From NCBI GenBank assembly GCA_900553885.1, contig USFD01000019.1:1-42541 (forward strand): a stretch of DNA of 42,541 nt, written 5' to 3'. Source of the DNA: an uncultured Ruminococcus sp. Its GTDB lineage: Bacteria; Bacillota; Clostridia; Lachnospirales; Lachnospiraceae. The position numbers and the translations under genes are program-made. The notes under the pieces were generated by a model. It did no database searches, was not told the origin of the DNA, and saw nothing but the letters and a program-made list of their open reading frames with translations. This document shows positions 32,687-41,006 of the stretch, piece by piece (within the stretch, counting starts at the first letter, position 1; each line of letters begins with the position of its first letter).

Positions 32687-32727
32687 AAGTTTTACGCAGC
32701 TCTGAGAGTCCAGAGCTGCGTAACTTT
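32687..32727. terminator. Bidirectional terminator between convergent genes
   Basis: ACGCAGCTCTG (32694-32704) and CAGAGCTGCGT (32711-32721) form an 11-bp perfect stem with a 6-nt loop. T-rich tails exist in both directions (AACTTTCTTTTA to the right, and AAAACTTTTCTTTT on the minus strand). It serves the carboxypeptidase operon on the plus strand and the DUF378 gene on the minus strand. Confidence 0.85.
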
Positions 32728-32730
32728 CTT

Positions 32731-32934
32731 TTATTCCGACATACCTCTGATTCTTCCGAACAGACTGATCAGATACAGACCGCATAATCCTACAATTGTG
32801 TATACAATCCTTGAGATCCAGCTTAGATTGCCGAAAAGAAAGGCTACAAGATCAAAGCGGAAAATTCCAACCAACAGCCAGTTTACTGCACCTATAATGA
32901 CGATTGTCAGGGCAGTGTTATCGAACCATTTCAT
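32731..32934 (-). CDS. DUF378 family membrane protein
   Basis: A 67-residue protein with two membrane helices (about 8-25 and 40-59). MKWFDNTALTIVIIGAVNWL and the GLYLISLFGR tail are typical of DUF378, whose function is unknown. The ATG at 32934 is preceded by TAAAGGAGGAAATAAC, a strong ribosome-binding site. An in-frame upstream ATG at 32958 is not supported. It is monocistronic, with the shared terminator to its left and a divergent gene to its right. I see no clear promoter. Confidence 0.88.
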   Translation of the reverse strand: MKWFDNTALTIVIIGAVNWLLVGIFRFDLVAFLFGNLSWISRIVYTIVGLCGLYLISLFGRIRGMSE

Positions 32935-32967
32935 GTTATTTCCTCCTTTACATATCAATAATCCTAT

Positions 32968-32990
32968 TATTTCCGTATAAACTGGAAATA
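32968..32990. promoter_or_regulatory. Inverted repeat between divergent DUF378 and HlyD-like genes
   Basis: A perfect 7-bp repeat (TATTTCC 32968-32974, GGAAATA 32984-32990) with a 9-nt spacer overlaps the predicted -35 of the HlyD-like gene. The arrangement is operator-like, but the binding protein is unknown. Confidence 0.4.
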
Positions 32991-33011
32991 TACATCCGAA
33001 AATGGTATACT
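32983..33011 (+). promoter_or_regulatory. Sigma-A-type promoter for the HlyD-like gene
   Basis: TGGAAA (32983-32988, 4 of 6) and TATACT (33006-33011, 5 of 6) are 17 nt apart. The predicted start is about 33018, with the ribosome-binding site AGGAGGTG at 33031-33038. Confidence 0.6.
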
Positions 33012-33047
33012 ATTTAGGTTAAAAGCTACAGGAGGTGTTACCGGAAT

Positions 33048-34439
33048 TTGGCATTAAAGAAAAAGAAATCCATCAGTATAAAAAAATATAAAAATAAGAG
33101 AGAAATGAATCTTGGAATCTTTCTTTTCGCTATAATTTTTCTTTATCTTATTATTACGATTATTTCCTATTTCACAAGTGATACGGTTTCTGCCTATGAG
33201 GTAAGGGAGGGGAGTATTGTACGGGATAATTCCTATACCGGGCTTGTAATAAGGAAAGAAGAAGTGGTTAATGCAGAAGAAGAAGGATATGTTAATTTTT
33301 ATCAGAGTGAGAACAGCAAAGTAAAGAAGGGGACCAGAATCTACGTCCTTACTCCCGAGGAGCTGGATCCGTCTGAAGTTTCTTCCGAAAGTGCGCGGGC
33401 AGCTGTTAATGACGAGACACAGTCCGGAATTGCTCTGCAGGTTCAGAATTTTAATGAAAACTACAGTAATGCAGACTTTTCTTCGGTTTATGTTCTGAAA
33501 GAAGAGATTACTGCTTCTCTTCAGAGCGAATTGAGTCAGACCAGAACAGAACATCTTGATACAGCAGTGGCAGACAGCGGTCAGAAGGCAGTAACCTGCC
33601 CGGCTGCGCGTGACGGTATCGTGGCTTATACAATTGACGGTATGGAGGATCTGACAAAAGACAGCTTTACAGAGGCGGATTTTGACCGGACAAATTATGA
33701 AAGCACAACCGTATCGGATCAGATGCAAATCAGCGCAGGTGATCCGGTTTATAAACTGATTACGGACGAAGACTGGTCTGTAATTGTCCATCTTGAAGAT
33801 GATACAGCCAGGGAGCTTATGGAAAAGGAAACGACTACATTAAAAGTGCGTATCGACAAAGACAGCGAGACACTAAATGCAGCGTTTTCAGTGATTGAAC
33901 GGGACGGAAATTATTATGGCTGTCTTGATTTTGACAATTCCATGATCCGTTATGCAGAGGACCGGTATTTAAATATCGAGCTTATTCTGGAAGACCAGAC
34001 AGGACTTAAGATCCCGAAGACTGCAGTCATACAGGAAGATTTCTTCGTTATTCCCCGGGATTACCTGACGACAGGCGGGAACAGTTCTGCGACAGGTGTA
34101 CTGAAAAGAGAAGAAAATGGAAATGCCGTGTTCAAGGAAGTTGATATTTATAATATATCCGACGAAGAGGATGAAGCATACCTGAGCAGAGAAGACGTTG
34201 CTGCAGGCGATGTACTGCTCAAACCGGAATCTTCGGAAACGTTTACGGTGGGAGACACAAAAACACTGAAAGGGGTTTATAATATCAACAGAGGCTATGC
34301 CGTATTCAGAAAAGTAACAGTACTCTGTGAAAATGATGAGTACTGTATTGTTCAGGAAGGCGAGGATTACGGTCTGTATAATTATGACCACATCGTTCAG
34401 AACGGAGCAAGCGTTGAACCAGATGAAGTTGTATACTAA
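33048..34439 (+). CDS. HlyD-like membrane adaptor protein
   Basis: A 463-residue protein with a very basic cytoplasmic start (MALKKKKSISIKKYKNKRE), one membrane helix (about 22-42) and a long outer domain. YTGLVIRKEEVVNAEEEGYV followed by SKVKKGTRIYVL looks like a barrel-sandwich (biotinyl/lipoyl) half, as in HlyD/efflux adaptors. No transporter gene sits next to it. Similar proteins precede yggS-sepF in many clostridia, so a role in envelope or division processes is likely, though unproven. The start is TTG at 33048, with AGGAGGTG and a 9-nt spacer. There is no obvious Cys or enzymatic motif. Confidence 0.75.
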   Translation: MALKKKKSISIKKYKNKREMNLGIFLFAIIFLYLIITIISYFTSDTVSAYEVREGSIVRDNSYTGLVIRKEEVVNAEEEGYVNFYQSENSKVKKGTRIYVLTPEELDPSEVSSESARAAVNDETQSGIALQVQNFNENYSNADFSSVYVLKEEITASLQSELSQTRTEHLDTAVADSGQKAVTCPAARDGIVAYTIDGMEDLTKDSFTEADFDRTNYESTTVSDQMQISAGDPVYKLITDEDWSVIVHLEDDTARELMEKETTTLKVRIDKDSETLNAAFSVIERDGNYYGCLDFDNSMIRYAEDRYLNIELILEDQTGLKIPKTAVIQEDFFVIPRDYLTTGGNSSATGVLKREENGNAVFKEVDIYNISDEEDEAYLSREDVAAGDVLLKPESSETFTVGDTKTLKGVYNINRGYAVFRKVTVLCENDEYCIVQEGEDYGLYNYDHIVQNGASVEPDEVVY

Positions 34440-34494
34440 AAACAGAATACAGGATGAAAAAACTGTGTTCTTATAAACAGGGAGGTTTTAAATC

Positions 34495-35187
34495 ATGTTA
34501 CAGGAAAATCTGCAGGAAGTTGAAGAAAGAATAGCTGCTGCATGCCGAAGAGCAGGCCGGGACCGCGGGGAGGTGACACTTATTGCCGTAAGCAAGACAA
34601 AACCTGTGGAGATGCTTCAGGAGGCCTACGATCTTGGCGTGCGTGTGTTCGGCGAGAACAAAGTACAGGAATTAACGGAAAAATACGAGGAACTTCCAGA
34701 TGATATTCACTGGCATATGATCGGACATCTCCAGACAAACAAAGTAAAATATCTGATCGGAAAGGTAGACCTGATTCATTCCGTTGATTCTCTCAAGCTT
34801 GCTCAGACAATTGAAAAAGAGTCGGCAAAAAAGGGCTGTGTGACCGATATCCTTGTAGAAGTAAATGTTGCCGAAGAAGAAAGCAAATTCGGCCTTAAGA
34901 TGGATGAAGTGATTCCTTTTATTGAAAAAGTTGCACAATTTTCTCATATCCGGGTGCGTGGGCTTATGACAATTGCTCCATATGTTGACGATCCGGAAAA
35001 AAATCGCACAATTTTCGCAGATTTACATAAATTATATGTTGACATAAAGGAAAAAAACATTGATAATGTTACTGTGAGCATACTTTCAATGGGGATGACC
35101 AATGATTTTGAGGTTGCGGTTGAAGAAGGTGCAACTATGGTAAGAATCGGAACCGGAATCTTTGGTGCCAGAAATTATAATATATAG
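34495..35187 (+). CDS. yggS: YggS family PLP-binding protein
   Basis: A pyridoxal-phosphate homeostasis protein (YggS/PROSC, YlmE in Bacillus) with alanine-racemase-like TIM barrel and no known catalysis. It has 230 residues. The PLP lysine is Lys34 in LIAVSKTKP. FGENKVQE, HMIGHLQTNKVKY, VRGLMTI and LSMGMTNDFEVA are family motifs. It is followed by sepF and ylmH, matching the ylmD-ylmH division cluster of Firmicutes. GGGAGG lies before the ATG. Confidence 0.94.
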   Translation: MLQENLQEVEERIAAACRRAGRDRGEVTLIAVSKTKPVEMLQEAYDLGVRVFGENKVQELTEKYEELPDDIHWHMIGHLQTNKVKYLIGKVDLIHSVDSLKLAQTIEKESAKKGCVTDILVEVNVAEEESKFGLKMDEVIPFIEKVAQFSHIRVRGLMTIAPYVDDPEKNRTIFADLHKLYVDIKEKNIDNVTVSILSMGMTNDFEVAVEEGATMVRIGTGIFGARNYNI

Positions 35188-35269
35188 GACCAGTATTATA
35201 TTCTGGATCAGAAAGTATCAAATAATAAAATTGCGTGGTTGAAGGAAAGCGCAAGATAGGAGTGTAAAA

Positions 35270-35809
35270 ATGGGTGTGTTTGATAAATTTCTGGACATAA
35301 TGAAGTTAAACGACGATGATGAGTACGAAGATGATGATCTCTACGAAGATGATGATTATTATGATGACGATTATGAAGAGAAACCGCGTCGTTCACTGTT
35401 CGGAAAGAAAAATGCAAAAGAAGAGAAATATGATGACTTTGACATGGGTGAGGAGAAGAGAACTCAGCCTGCTTCCAATAAAGTAACCCCAATGCGTCCC
35501 GCACCGAAGCGGAGCGGCAATATGGAAGTCTGTGTGGTAAAACCGTCTTCTGTGGATGATTCCAGAGAGATTACGGAAACCCTGCTTTCCGGCCGCACAG
35601 TTATTCTCAATCTTGAAGGCATGGATCTGGAGATTGCGCAGAGAATCATTGATTTTGTTTCCGGTGCGACATTCGCCATCAGCGGAAATCTTCAGAAAAT
35701 TTCAAATTACATATTCCTCGTAACGCCAACCAATGTAGACATTTCCGGAGATCTTCAGGATCTGCTGGGCGGTTCTATGGAGACTCCCAGCGTAAAGGGC
35801 AGATACTGA
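35270..35809 (+). CDS. sepF: Cell division protein SepF
   Basis: A membrane-binding FtsZ partner that organises the Z-ring, essential where FtsA is weak or missing. It has 179 residues. The N-terminal amphipathic membrane-targeting helix (GVFDKFLDIMKLND) is followed by a linker (residues about 16-42) with a very acidic Asp/Tyr-rich run, and then the folded SepF core (VILNLEGMDLEIAQRIIDFV, ISNYIFLVTPTNVDI). AGGAG lies before the ATG. Confidence 0.93.
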   Translation: MGVFDKFLDIMKLNDDDEYEDDDLYEDDDYYDDDYEEKPRRSLFGKKNAKEEKYDDFDMGEEKRTQPASNKVTPMRPAPKRSGNMEVCVVKPSSVDDSREITETLLSGRTVILNLEGMDLEIAQRIIDFVSGATFAISGNLQKISNYIFLVTPTNVDISGDLQDLLGGSMETPSVKGRY

Positions 35810-35815
35810 TTTGTC

Positions 35816-36616
35816 ATGCAGAAAAACAGTCAGGAAAAAGAAATGCAGTTTCTGGAAAAGCGTTTTATCGACCTTTCCAGAACTGCATATCAGCGGGAAA
35901 TTATTACCTATTCAGATTTTCTTAATCTGAATGAACAGAATATCTTACATTCCCTGCCAAAGGACCGGCTTTTTTCCCGGTATTTGTGCTTTGGGGGATA
36001 TGACACGGCAGAGCGTCAGATGGCTGCATTTATCCCTGATGCTCTTTATTTGCGTTACGGGAAAGAACATTTTGCTCCGGCAGAAATCGGATTTCCGTTC
36101 TGCGCGGTTAAGATATCCCCACTTCACCGCCGATATGCGGAAGAACTGACCCACAGAGATTATCTTGGGGCGGTTCTGAATCTGGGAATTGAACGGAGTA
36201 AGACCGGGGATATTATTCCATGGGAGCAGGATGCTGTAATTTTTATTCATGAAGATATGAAGGAACTGCTGCAGGATGAACTGGTCCGCATACGTCATAC
36301 TTCTGTGACGGCAAAGGAGTTTCCGCTGGAAGATATTGAATATACGCCCAGATATGAGGAAATACGAGGAACAGCTGCTTCTGTCCGACTGGACAGTCTT
36401 GTTGCGCTCGCCTTTTCTTCATCAAGGACAAAACTGTCCGGACTGATAGAGGCAGCAAGAGTGTTTGTAAACGGCAGACTGATTACCAGCAATGGATACC
36501 AGCCGAAAGAAGGAGATATTATATCCGTAAGGGGCATGGGAAAATTCCGTTTTGCTGAAGAGGGAGGACGTACAAAGAAAAACAGGCAGTGTATTGTCCT
36601 TCATAAATATATTTAA
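35816..36616 (+). CDS. ylmH: YlmH-like RNA-binding S4-domain protein
   Basis: A 266-residue protein of the YlmH/Sll1252 family. A central KH-like region is followed by a C-terminal S4 domain (about 180-255; SVRLDSLVALAFSSSRTKLS then ARVFVNGRLITSNG). YlmH homologues bind ribosomes or RNA and in Bacillus take part in rescue of stalled ribosomes. The ATG at 35816 fits the family N-terminus, but a good ribosome-binding site (AGGAAAAAG) exists only for the later in-frame ATG at 35843, which would give 257 residues. It lies in the sepF-ylmH cluster. Confidence 0.9.
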   Translation: MQKNSQEKEMQFLEKRFIDLSRTAYQREIITYSDFLNLNEQNILHSLPKDRLFSRYLCFGGYDTAERQMAAFIPDALYLRYGKEHFAPAEIGFPFCAVKISPLHRRYAEELTHRDYLGAVLNLGIERSKTGDIIPWEQDAVIFIHEDMKELLQDELVRIRHTSVTAKEFPLEDIEYTPRYEEIRGTAASVRLDSLVALAFSSSRTKLSGLIEAARVFVNGRLITSNGYQPKEGDIISVRGMGKFRFAEEGGRTKKNRQCIVLHKYI

Positions 36617-36628
36617 GGATGGAAAAGA

Positions 36629-37153
36629 ATGAACAGGACAGATAAAATATCAAGAGGGAAAAGCTATCTTGCCGCTTTTCTTGGTTTTGCCGCTGCGGTA
36701 CTGGTGGATCAGATTACAAAATATCTGGCGGAGATTTTTCTGAAAAACGCAGAGCCTGTTGTGATCATAGACGGAGTTTTTCAGCTGCGTTATCTGGAAA
36801 ACAGAGGTGCTGCTTTTGGAGTGATGCAGAATATGCAGTATGTCTTTGTTGCAGGGGCACTGGTTATTGTAATTGCGTTTGCGGTATTGTACGGAAGAAT
36901 TCCCTGCCGGAAGCGGTACATTCCAATGAAAATCTGCGGTGTGCTTTTATGTGCCGGCGCTGCAGGAAATATGATTGACCGCCTGCGGCTGAACTATGTG
37001 ATTGATTTCTTTTATTTTAATTTAATTGATTTCCCGATTTTTAACGTAGCAGACTGTTATGTAGTATGTGCGTGTATTGCTTTTGTTCTGCTTATATTGT
37101 TTTATTATAAAGAAGAGGATGATTTTTATTTTCTAAAAGGACATAAACAATGA
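36629..37153 (+). CDS. lspA: Lipoprotein signal peptidase LspA
   Basis: Aspartyl membrane protease that removes lipoprotein signal peptides. It has 174 residues, four membrane helices and the catalytic motifs GNMIDR (Asp117) and FNVADCY (Asp142), plus VDQITKYL and ENRGAAFGVMQN. It has an unusually polar C-terminal tail (EEDDFYFLKGHKQ). Its stop overlaps the rluD start by 4 nt (ATGA), and lspA-rluD pairing is common. Confidence 0.95.
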   Translation: MNRTDKISRGKSYLAAFLGFAAAVLVDQITKYLAEIFLKNAEPVVIIDGVFQLRYLENRGAAFGVMQNMQYVFVAGALVIVIAFAVLYGRIPCRKRYIPMKICGVLLCAGAAGNMIDRLRLNYVIDFFYFNLIDFPIFNVADCYVVCACIAFVLLILFYYKEEDDFYFLKGHKQ

Positions 37154-38067
37154 GTGAAGAATTTGAACTGATATGCAGTGAAACAGGGGAAAGGATTGAC
37201 CGGTTTCTGAGCGGAAGACGGGAGGACCTTTCCCGTTCTTATATACAGAAACTTATAAAAGAAGGAAATGTAAAGGTAAATGGCGCTTCAGTAAAGTCGA
37301 ATTACAAAGTGTGTGCAGGAGATCAGATTCAGGTCCGTATTCCTGAGCCGGAAGTTCTGGATGTCCTTCCGGAAGAGATCCCCCTGGACATTCTCTATGA
37401 AGATGACGATATCCTCGTTGTAAACAAACCGAAAGGTATGGTTGTTCATCCTTCTCCGGGACATTACAGTCATACACTTGTCAATGCTGTTTTATATCAC
37501 TGCAAGGGACAGCTCTCCGGGATCAACGGTGTGGTCCGTCCGGGGATCGTTCACAGAATTGATATGGACACAACAGGCTCCCTGCTTGTATGTAAAAATG
37601 ACCGCGCGCATCAGATCCTTGCGGAGCAGTTAAAGGAGCATTCCATTACCCGCAGGTATCATGCAGTAGTATATGGAAATTTCAGAGAAGAAGAAGGAAC
37701 CGTAGATAAAGAAATCGGGCGTCATCCTACTGACCGGAAAAAAATGAGCACACACTCTTCTTCGGGAAGGAGAGCGGTAACGCATTATCGTGTCCTTGAG
37801 CGTTTCGGGAATTATACTTATATCGAATGCGAACTGGAAACAGGAAGAACACACCAGATCCGCGTTCATATGAGCAGTATCGGGCACCCGATCCTGGGGG
37901 ACAGTGTGTATGGCCCGGCAAAATGTCCTTTTTCTTTACAGGGACAGACTCTTCATGCAAAAATACTGGGAATTCATCATCCTGCCACCGGGGAGTATAT
38001 GGAATTCGATGCTCCGCTTCCGGAGTATTTTGTCAGACTGTTATCCACACTGCGCAGCGGAAAATGA
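37150..38067 (+). CDS. rluD: RluA/RluD-type rRNA pseudouridine synthase
   Basis: Isomerises uridines in rRNA (RluD type, 23S helix 69), though the exact site cannot be read from sequence. It has 305 residues. The N-terminal S4 domain is about 14-75 (RIDRFLSGRREDLSRSYIQ). The catalytic Asp138 lies in VHRIDMDTTGSLLV. GRTHQIRVHMSSIGHPILGD is the conserved C-terminal motif. It overlaps lspA. No clear intrinsic terminator was found before the promoter of the next gene. Confidence 0.93.
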   Translation: MSEEFELICSETGERIDRFLSGRREDLSRSYIQKLIKEGNVKVNGASVKSNYKVCAGDQIQVRIPEPEVLDVLPEEIPLDILYEDDDILVVNKPKGMVVHPSPGHYSHTLVNAVLYHCKGQLSGINGVVRPGIVHRIDMDTTGSLLVCKNDRAHQILAEQLKEHSITRRYHAVVYGNFREEEGTVDKEIGRHPTDRKKMSTHSSSGRRAVTHYRVLERFGNYTYIECELETGRTHQIRVHMSSIGHPILGDSVYGPAKCPFSLQGQTLHAKILGIHHPATGEYMEFDAPLPEYFVRLLSTLRSGK

Positions 38068-38140
38068 AATCTTATTCACATATGAAGGCCGGAACTTTCA
38101 GACTTTTTACCATTAAAAAAATATTTTCAAACAATTTTCA

Positions 38141-38169
38141 TTGTAATACAAGGCTGTTTTCGTTATAAT
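38141..38169 (+). promoter_or_regulatory. Sigma-A-type promoter for the cytidylate-kinase-like gene
   Basis: TTGTAA (38141-38146, 4 of 6) and a perfect TATAAT (38164-38169) are 17 nt apart. The leader is about 70 nt, with GGAGAG before the ATG at 38245. Confidence 0.65.
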
Positions 38170-38244
38170 AGTCATATAGTAAATAGATATACATTATTTT
38201 TTTATGCAAAATGATGATATCAACGACAAGGAGAGTGACGGACT

Positions 38245-38892
38245 ATGAAGACAAATACTATTATTACAATCGGACGTGAATTTGGAAGTGCAGGCAGAGA
38301 AATCGGTTATAAAGTTGCTGAAGCATTTGACATTAAACTTTATGACAAAGAGATGCTTGCAAGAGCTGCAAAAGAAAGCGGAATCTGTGAAGAAATATTT
38401 GAATTTCATGATGAAAAACCTACAAACAGCTTTCTGTACTCCCTTGTGATGGATACATATTCTATGGGGTATTCAGGAAATACATATACCGATATGCCGA
38501 TTAATCATAAGGTCTTTCTTGCGCAGTTTGACGCGATTAAGAAGATTGCAAATGAAGGACCGTGTATTCTTGTAGGCCGGTGTGCGGATTACGCTCTGGA
38601 ATCCTACAGCAATGTGGTCAGTGTATTTATTCATGCAGATATGGATGCCAGAATCCGGCGTATTGCCAGAATCTATGATGTTACAGATGCCAAGGCAAAG
38701 GATATGATCGTGAAGACAGATAAAAAGCGTTCCAGCTATTATAATTATTATACAAACAAAAAATGGTCCAATGCTGACAGCTATGAGCTCTGTCTGAACA
38801 GCTCAGAGCTGGGAATAGAGGGAACAGCCAAGATCATTGAAGAATATGTAACACTGAAAGAAAAAATCAGAAAAGAAGACCGGAAACTGTGA
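38245..38892 (+). CDS. Cytidylate-kinase-like P-loop protein
   Basis: A 215-residue protein of the cytidylate kinase-like family. The nucleotide-binding start is IGREFGSAGREIGYKVAEAF. CILVGRCADYAL and the basic RIRRIARIYDVTDAKAKDMI lid-like region support a kinase fold. The P-loop GREFGSAG differs from the canonical GxxGxGKS of Cmk, so substrate identity is not assured. Many Clostridia carry several such genes of unknown role. It has its own promoter upstream and a strong terminator downstream, so it is monocistronic. Confidence 0.8.
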   Translation: MKTNTIITIGREFGSAGREIGYKVAEAFDIKLYDKEMLARAAKESGICEEIFEFHDEKPTNSFLYSLVMDTYSMGYSGNTYTDMPINHKVFLAQFDAIKKIANEGPCILVGRCADYALESYSNVVSVFIHADMDARIRRIARIYDVTDAKAKDMIVKTDKKRSSYYNYYTNKKWSNADSYELCLNSSELGIEGTAKIIEEYVTLKEKIRKEDRKL

Positions 38893-38924
38893 GGAGCGTT
38901 TCCAGTCGCTACAGAAAAATTCTT

Positions 38925-38955
38925 CAGGAGAGTCTGCACAGACTCTCCTGTTTTT
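38925..38955. terminator. Strong intrinsic terminator, probably bidirectional
   Basis: CAGGAGAGTCTG (38925-38936) and CAGACTCTCCTG (38939-38950) form a near-perfect 12-bp stem, followed by five T on the plus strand. On the minus strand the tail is AAGAATTTTTC. It separates the kinase-like gene from the convergent ttcA-like gene. Confidence 0.9.
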
Positions 38956-38970
38956 GTATGAACCTGATGT

Positions 38971-39705
38971 CTAGCGGATCCGGATCTGCCGCTGCGGCCA
39001 TCCTTTGATATCCCCGTTTATTATTGCGTGGAACATTCTTTCTTTTGCGCCCGGGTGATCTTTGTTAATCTGACGGAGCAGTTCTTTGGCATACTGTCTT
39101 TTTGTGTAACCGTCTACAGGACATTTGCTTTTTACAACAGGCAGGTTGTATTTGTTTTTAAAACCGATTACATCCATTTCGTCAACAAACATAAGCGGAC
39201 GGATTACAGTCAGGTCCATGCGGTCCAGCCAGGTTTTAGGAGAAAAGGAATAAAAGCGTCCTTCAAAAATCATTGACAGAAGCATTGTTTCCACAATATC
39301 ATCCTTGTGATGGGCGTATGCCACCTTATTACAGCCCATTTCCTTTACAGCCTGATTCAGTGCACCCTTGCGCATTTTGGCGCACAGAGAGCAGGGATTG
39401 GATTCTTTCCGGATATCAAACAAAATATGGTAGATATCAGATTTCACAATCCGGTAGGGAACTCCCATGTCCCGGCACAGATCCTCAACCGGACTTAAAT
39501 CAAAATCATCAAATCCCAGATCAACTGTAACAGCGCTTAATTCAAATTTCTGAGGATAAAAGCGTTTCAGACCATGGAGGGCGTAGAGCAGCGTAAGACT
39601 GTCTTTTCCGCCGGAAATCCCCACTGCGATATGATCTCCCTCCTGTATCATTGCATATTCATCAACCGCTTTTCTTGCAAAGCTTAAAAGTCTCTGTAAC
39701 TGCAT
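38971..39705 (-). CDS. ttcA: TtcA-like tRNA 2-thiocytidine biosynthesis protein
   Basis: ATP-pyrophosphatase that would thiolate C32 of tRNA using an iron-sulfur cluster. It has 244 residues. The PP-loop SGGKDS lies at 31-36. Cluster ligands Cys105 and Cys108 (NPCSLCAKMRKGAL) and Cys195 (KSKCPVDGYTKR) correspond to the TtcA triad. AHHKDDIVETMLLSM is also typical. It is shorter than the E. coli enzyme, lacking its terminal extensions. TtcA is best known in Gram-negatives, so TtcA-family is the safer wording. AAAGGAAATT precedes the ATG, and it has its own promoter. Confidence 0.85.
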   Translation of the reverse strand: MQLQRLLSFARKAVDEYAMIQEGDHIAVGISGGKDSLTLLYALHGLKRFYPQKFELSAVTVDLGFDDFDLSPVEDLCRDMGVPYRIVKSDIYHILFDIRKESNPCSLCAKMRKGALNQAVKEMGCNKVAYAHHKDDIVETMLLSMIFEGRFYSFSPKTWLDRMDLTVIRPLMFVDEMDVIGFKNKYNLPVVKSKCPVDGYTKRQYAKELLRQINKDHPGAKERMFHAIINGDIKGWPQRQIRIR

Positions 39706-39742
39706 AATAATTTCCTTTCTTTTGTCAATTGCACATTTTTAT

Positions 39743-39771
39743 ATTATAATAAGCGGAGATCATAAATACAA
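39743..39771 (-). promoter_or_regulatory. Sigma-A-type promoter for the ttcA-like gene
   Basis: On the minus strand TTGTAT (39771-39766, 4 of 6) and a perfect TATAAT (39748-39743) are exactly 17 nt apart. The leader to the ATG at 39705 is about 30 nt. Confidence 0.7.
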
Positions 39772-39820
39772 GATAAATGAAGGAATATATCTTCAAATAC
39801 ACAAAGTACATAAAGAAAAA

Positions 39821-40894
39821 TCATACGTCCCGGAGTTTGACGGCACCCGCCGCCTGCCGGCGCCGGTTTTCATCGATGGCGGCATAATGTTTACGGGTCG
39901 TATTTACATCTTTATGGCCGAGTACGTCTGCGACAAGATAAATATCGCCGGTTTCCTTATAAAGGGCGGTTCCATAGGTACTGCGGAGCTTGTGGGGCGT
40001 GATCTTTTTGTTTGGTGTGACCTCTTTTGCATATTTCTTTACCATATTTTCCACAGCCTGAACGCCCATCCGTTTTCTCTGAGTAGAGAGAAAGAGTGCA
40101 TTTTCATGTCCCGGAAGGGGTATGACAGACTTCCGGGTTGTATACAGATAAGTTTTCAATGCATTTTCAACTTCATCCCCAAAGTATACAACCATCTCAT
40201 TGCCGCCTTTTCGTGTGACTTTAACACCGTTATTCTTAAAATCCACATCTTGAATGTCCAGGCCTACACATTCGGATACACGGATCCCGGTTCCCAGCAG
40301 GAGAGTGAGAATCGCCAGATCCCGGTTCTTTGTCTTCTCATAATAAGCTTTACGCTGTCCGGTAAGGTTATCTCCGCCGTGATCCACATAGTCCAGCAGC
40401 ATAGCAACTTCATCCGTGTCAAGACGTATAATCGCTTTTTCGTGCTGTTTTGGCATATCCACAAGAAGCGTCGGATTTTTACTGATGATCTGATGTCTGA
40501 AATAATAACCGTAAAAACTTCTCAGGGCAGACATTTTTCTGGCAAGGCCTTTTTCTGTGTTGGTAATCTGTTTTTTTTCGTCATTTTCGTAAACTTTAAG
40601 GTATTCCTGATATTCCTCAATATCAACCGGTTCCAGCCGCTCCAGATCCTGTACGGTAAACTGGTCGATAGAATAATTCTTATAAACCGGATTATTCTCC
40701 ATCAGAAAATGAAAGAAAACCCGGATATCATACGCATATGAAATTCGTGTTCTTGCTGAAGTTGTGGGCTCAATGGCACGGAAATAATCTTTTGCAAAAG
40801 GCGGAAGCGTCTTTAAAATGGAACGCAGACGCAGTGTATTATCGATATATTTCTGTTCATGGTATGATTTCGTCTCTTTTTTAGATGTCTCCAT
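39821..40894 (-). CDS. Xer-type tyrosine recombinase
   Basis: A 357-residue tyrosine site-specific recombinase. The catalytic set is complete: Arg205 (GTGIRVSE), Lys229 (TRKGGNE), His301 and Arg304 (HKLRST), His327 (LGHKDVNTT) and Tyr337 (RKHYAAI). It is longer than XerC/XerD (about 300), with a 50-residue extension before the SAM-like N-terminal domain. No excisionase, phage or integron genes are nearby, so it is more likely a chromosomal Xer-like recombinase than a phage integrase. I call it Xer-like, not XerC or XerD, because no dif site was found. The ATG at 40894 follows AAGGGGGAAATAAA. An upstream in-frame ATG at 40927 is unlikely. Confidence 0.88.
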   Translation of the reverse strand: METSKKETKSYHEQKYIDNTLRLRSILKTLPPFAKDYFRAIEPTTSARTRISYAYDIRVFFHFLMENNPVYKNYSIDQFTVQDLERLEPVDIEEYQEYLKVYENDEKKQITNTEKGLARKMSALRSFYGYYFRHQIISKNPTLLVDMPKQHEKAIIRLDTDEVAMLLDYVDHGGDNLTGQRKAYYEKTKNRDLAILTLLLGTGIRVSECVGLDIQDVDFKNNGVKVTRKGGNEMVVYFGDEVENALKTYLYTTRKSVIPLPGHENALFLSTQRKRMGVQAVENMVKKYAKEVTPNKKITPHKLRSTYGTALYKETGDIYLVADVLGHKDVNTTRKHYAAIDENRRRQAAGAVKLRDV

Positions 40895-40962
40895 TTTATT
40901 TCCCCCTTGATTCTGATGTAAATACAAGTCCCTCGTATTTTTTTATATATTTCATTTATAAT

Positions 40963-40989
40963 TTCGGAAGCTGTGAAAAGAATCCGAAA
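40963..40989 (-). repeat. Hairpin in the leader of the Xer-like gene
   Basis: TTTCGGA (40963-40969) and TCCGAAA (40983-40989) can form a 7-bp stem with a 13-nt loop in the predicted mRNA leader. No T-run follows it on the minus strand, so it is not a terminator. Confidence 0.4.
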
Positions 40990-41006
40990 ACCCCCTTAAC
41001 AGCCTT

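Noticed and set aside
33054..33791. A 245-codon minus-strand open frame opposite the HlyD-like gene
   Set aside because: The plus-strand gene has a promoter, a strong ribosome-binding site and a clear membrane-helix layout. The antisense frame has none of these.
39722..40741. A 339-codon open frame on the plus strand opposite the Xer-like gene
   Set aside because: The minus-strand recombinase has all its catalytic residues and a good ribosome-binding site. The plus frame has no ribosome-binding site and no family resemblance, and its Cys/Phe/His-rich product is typical of an antisense shadow.
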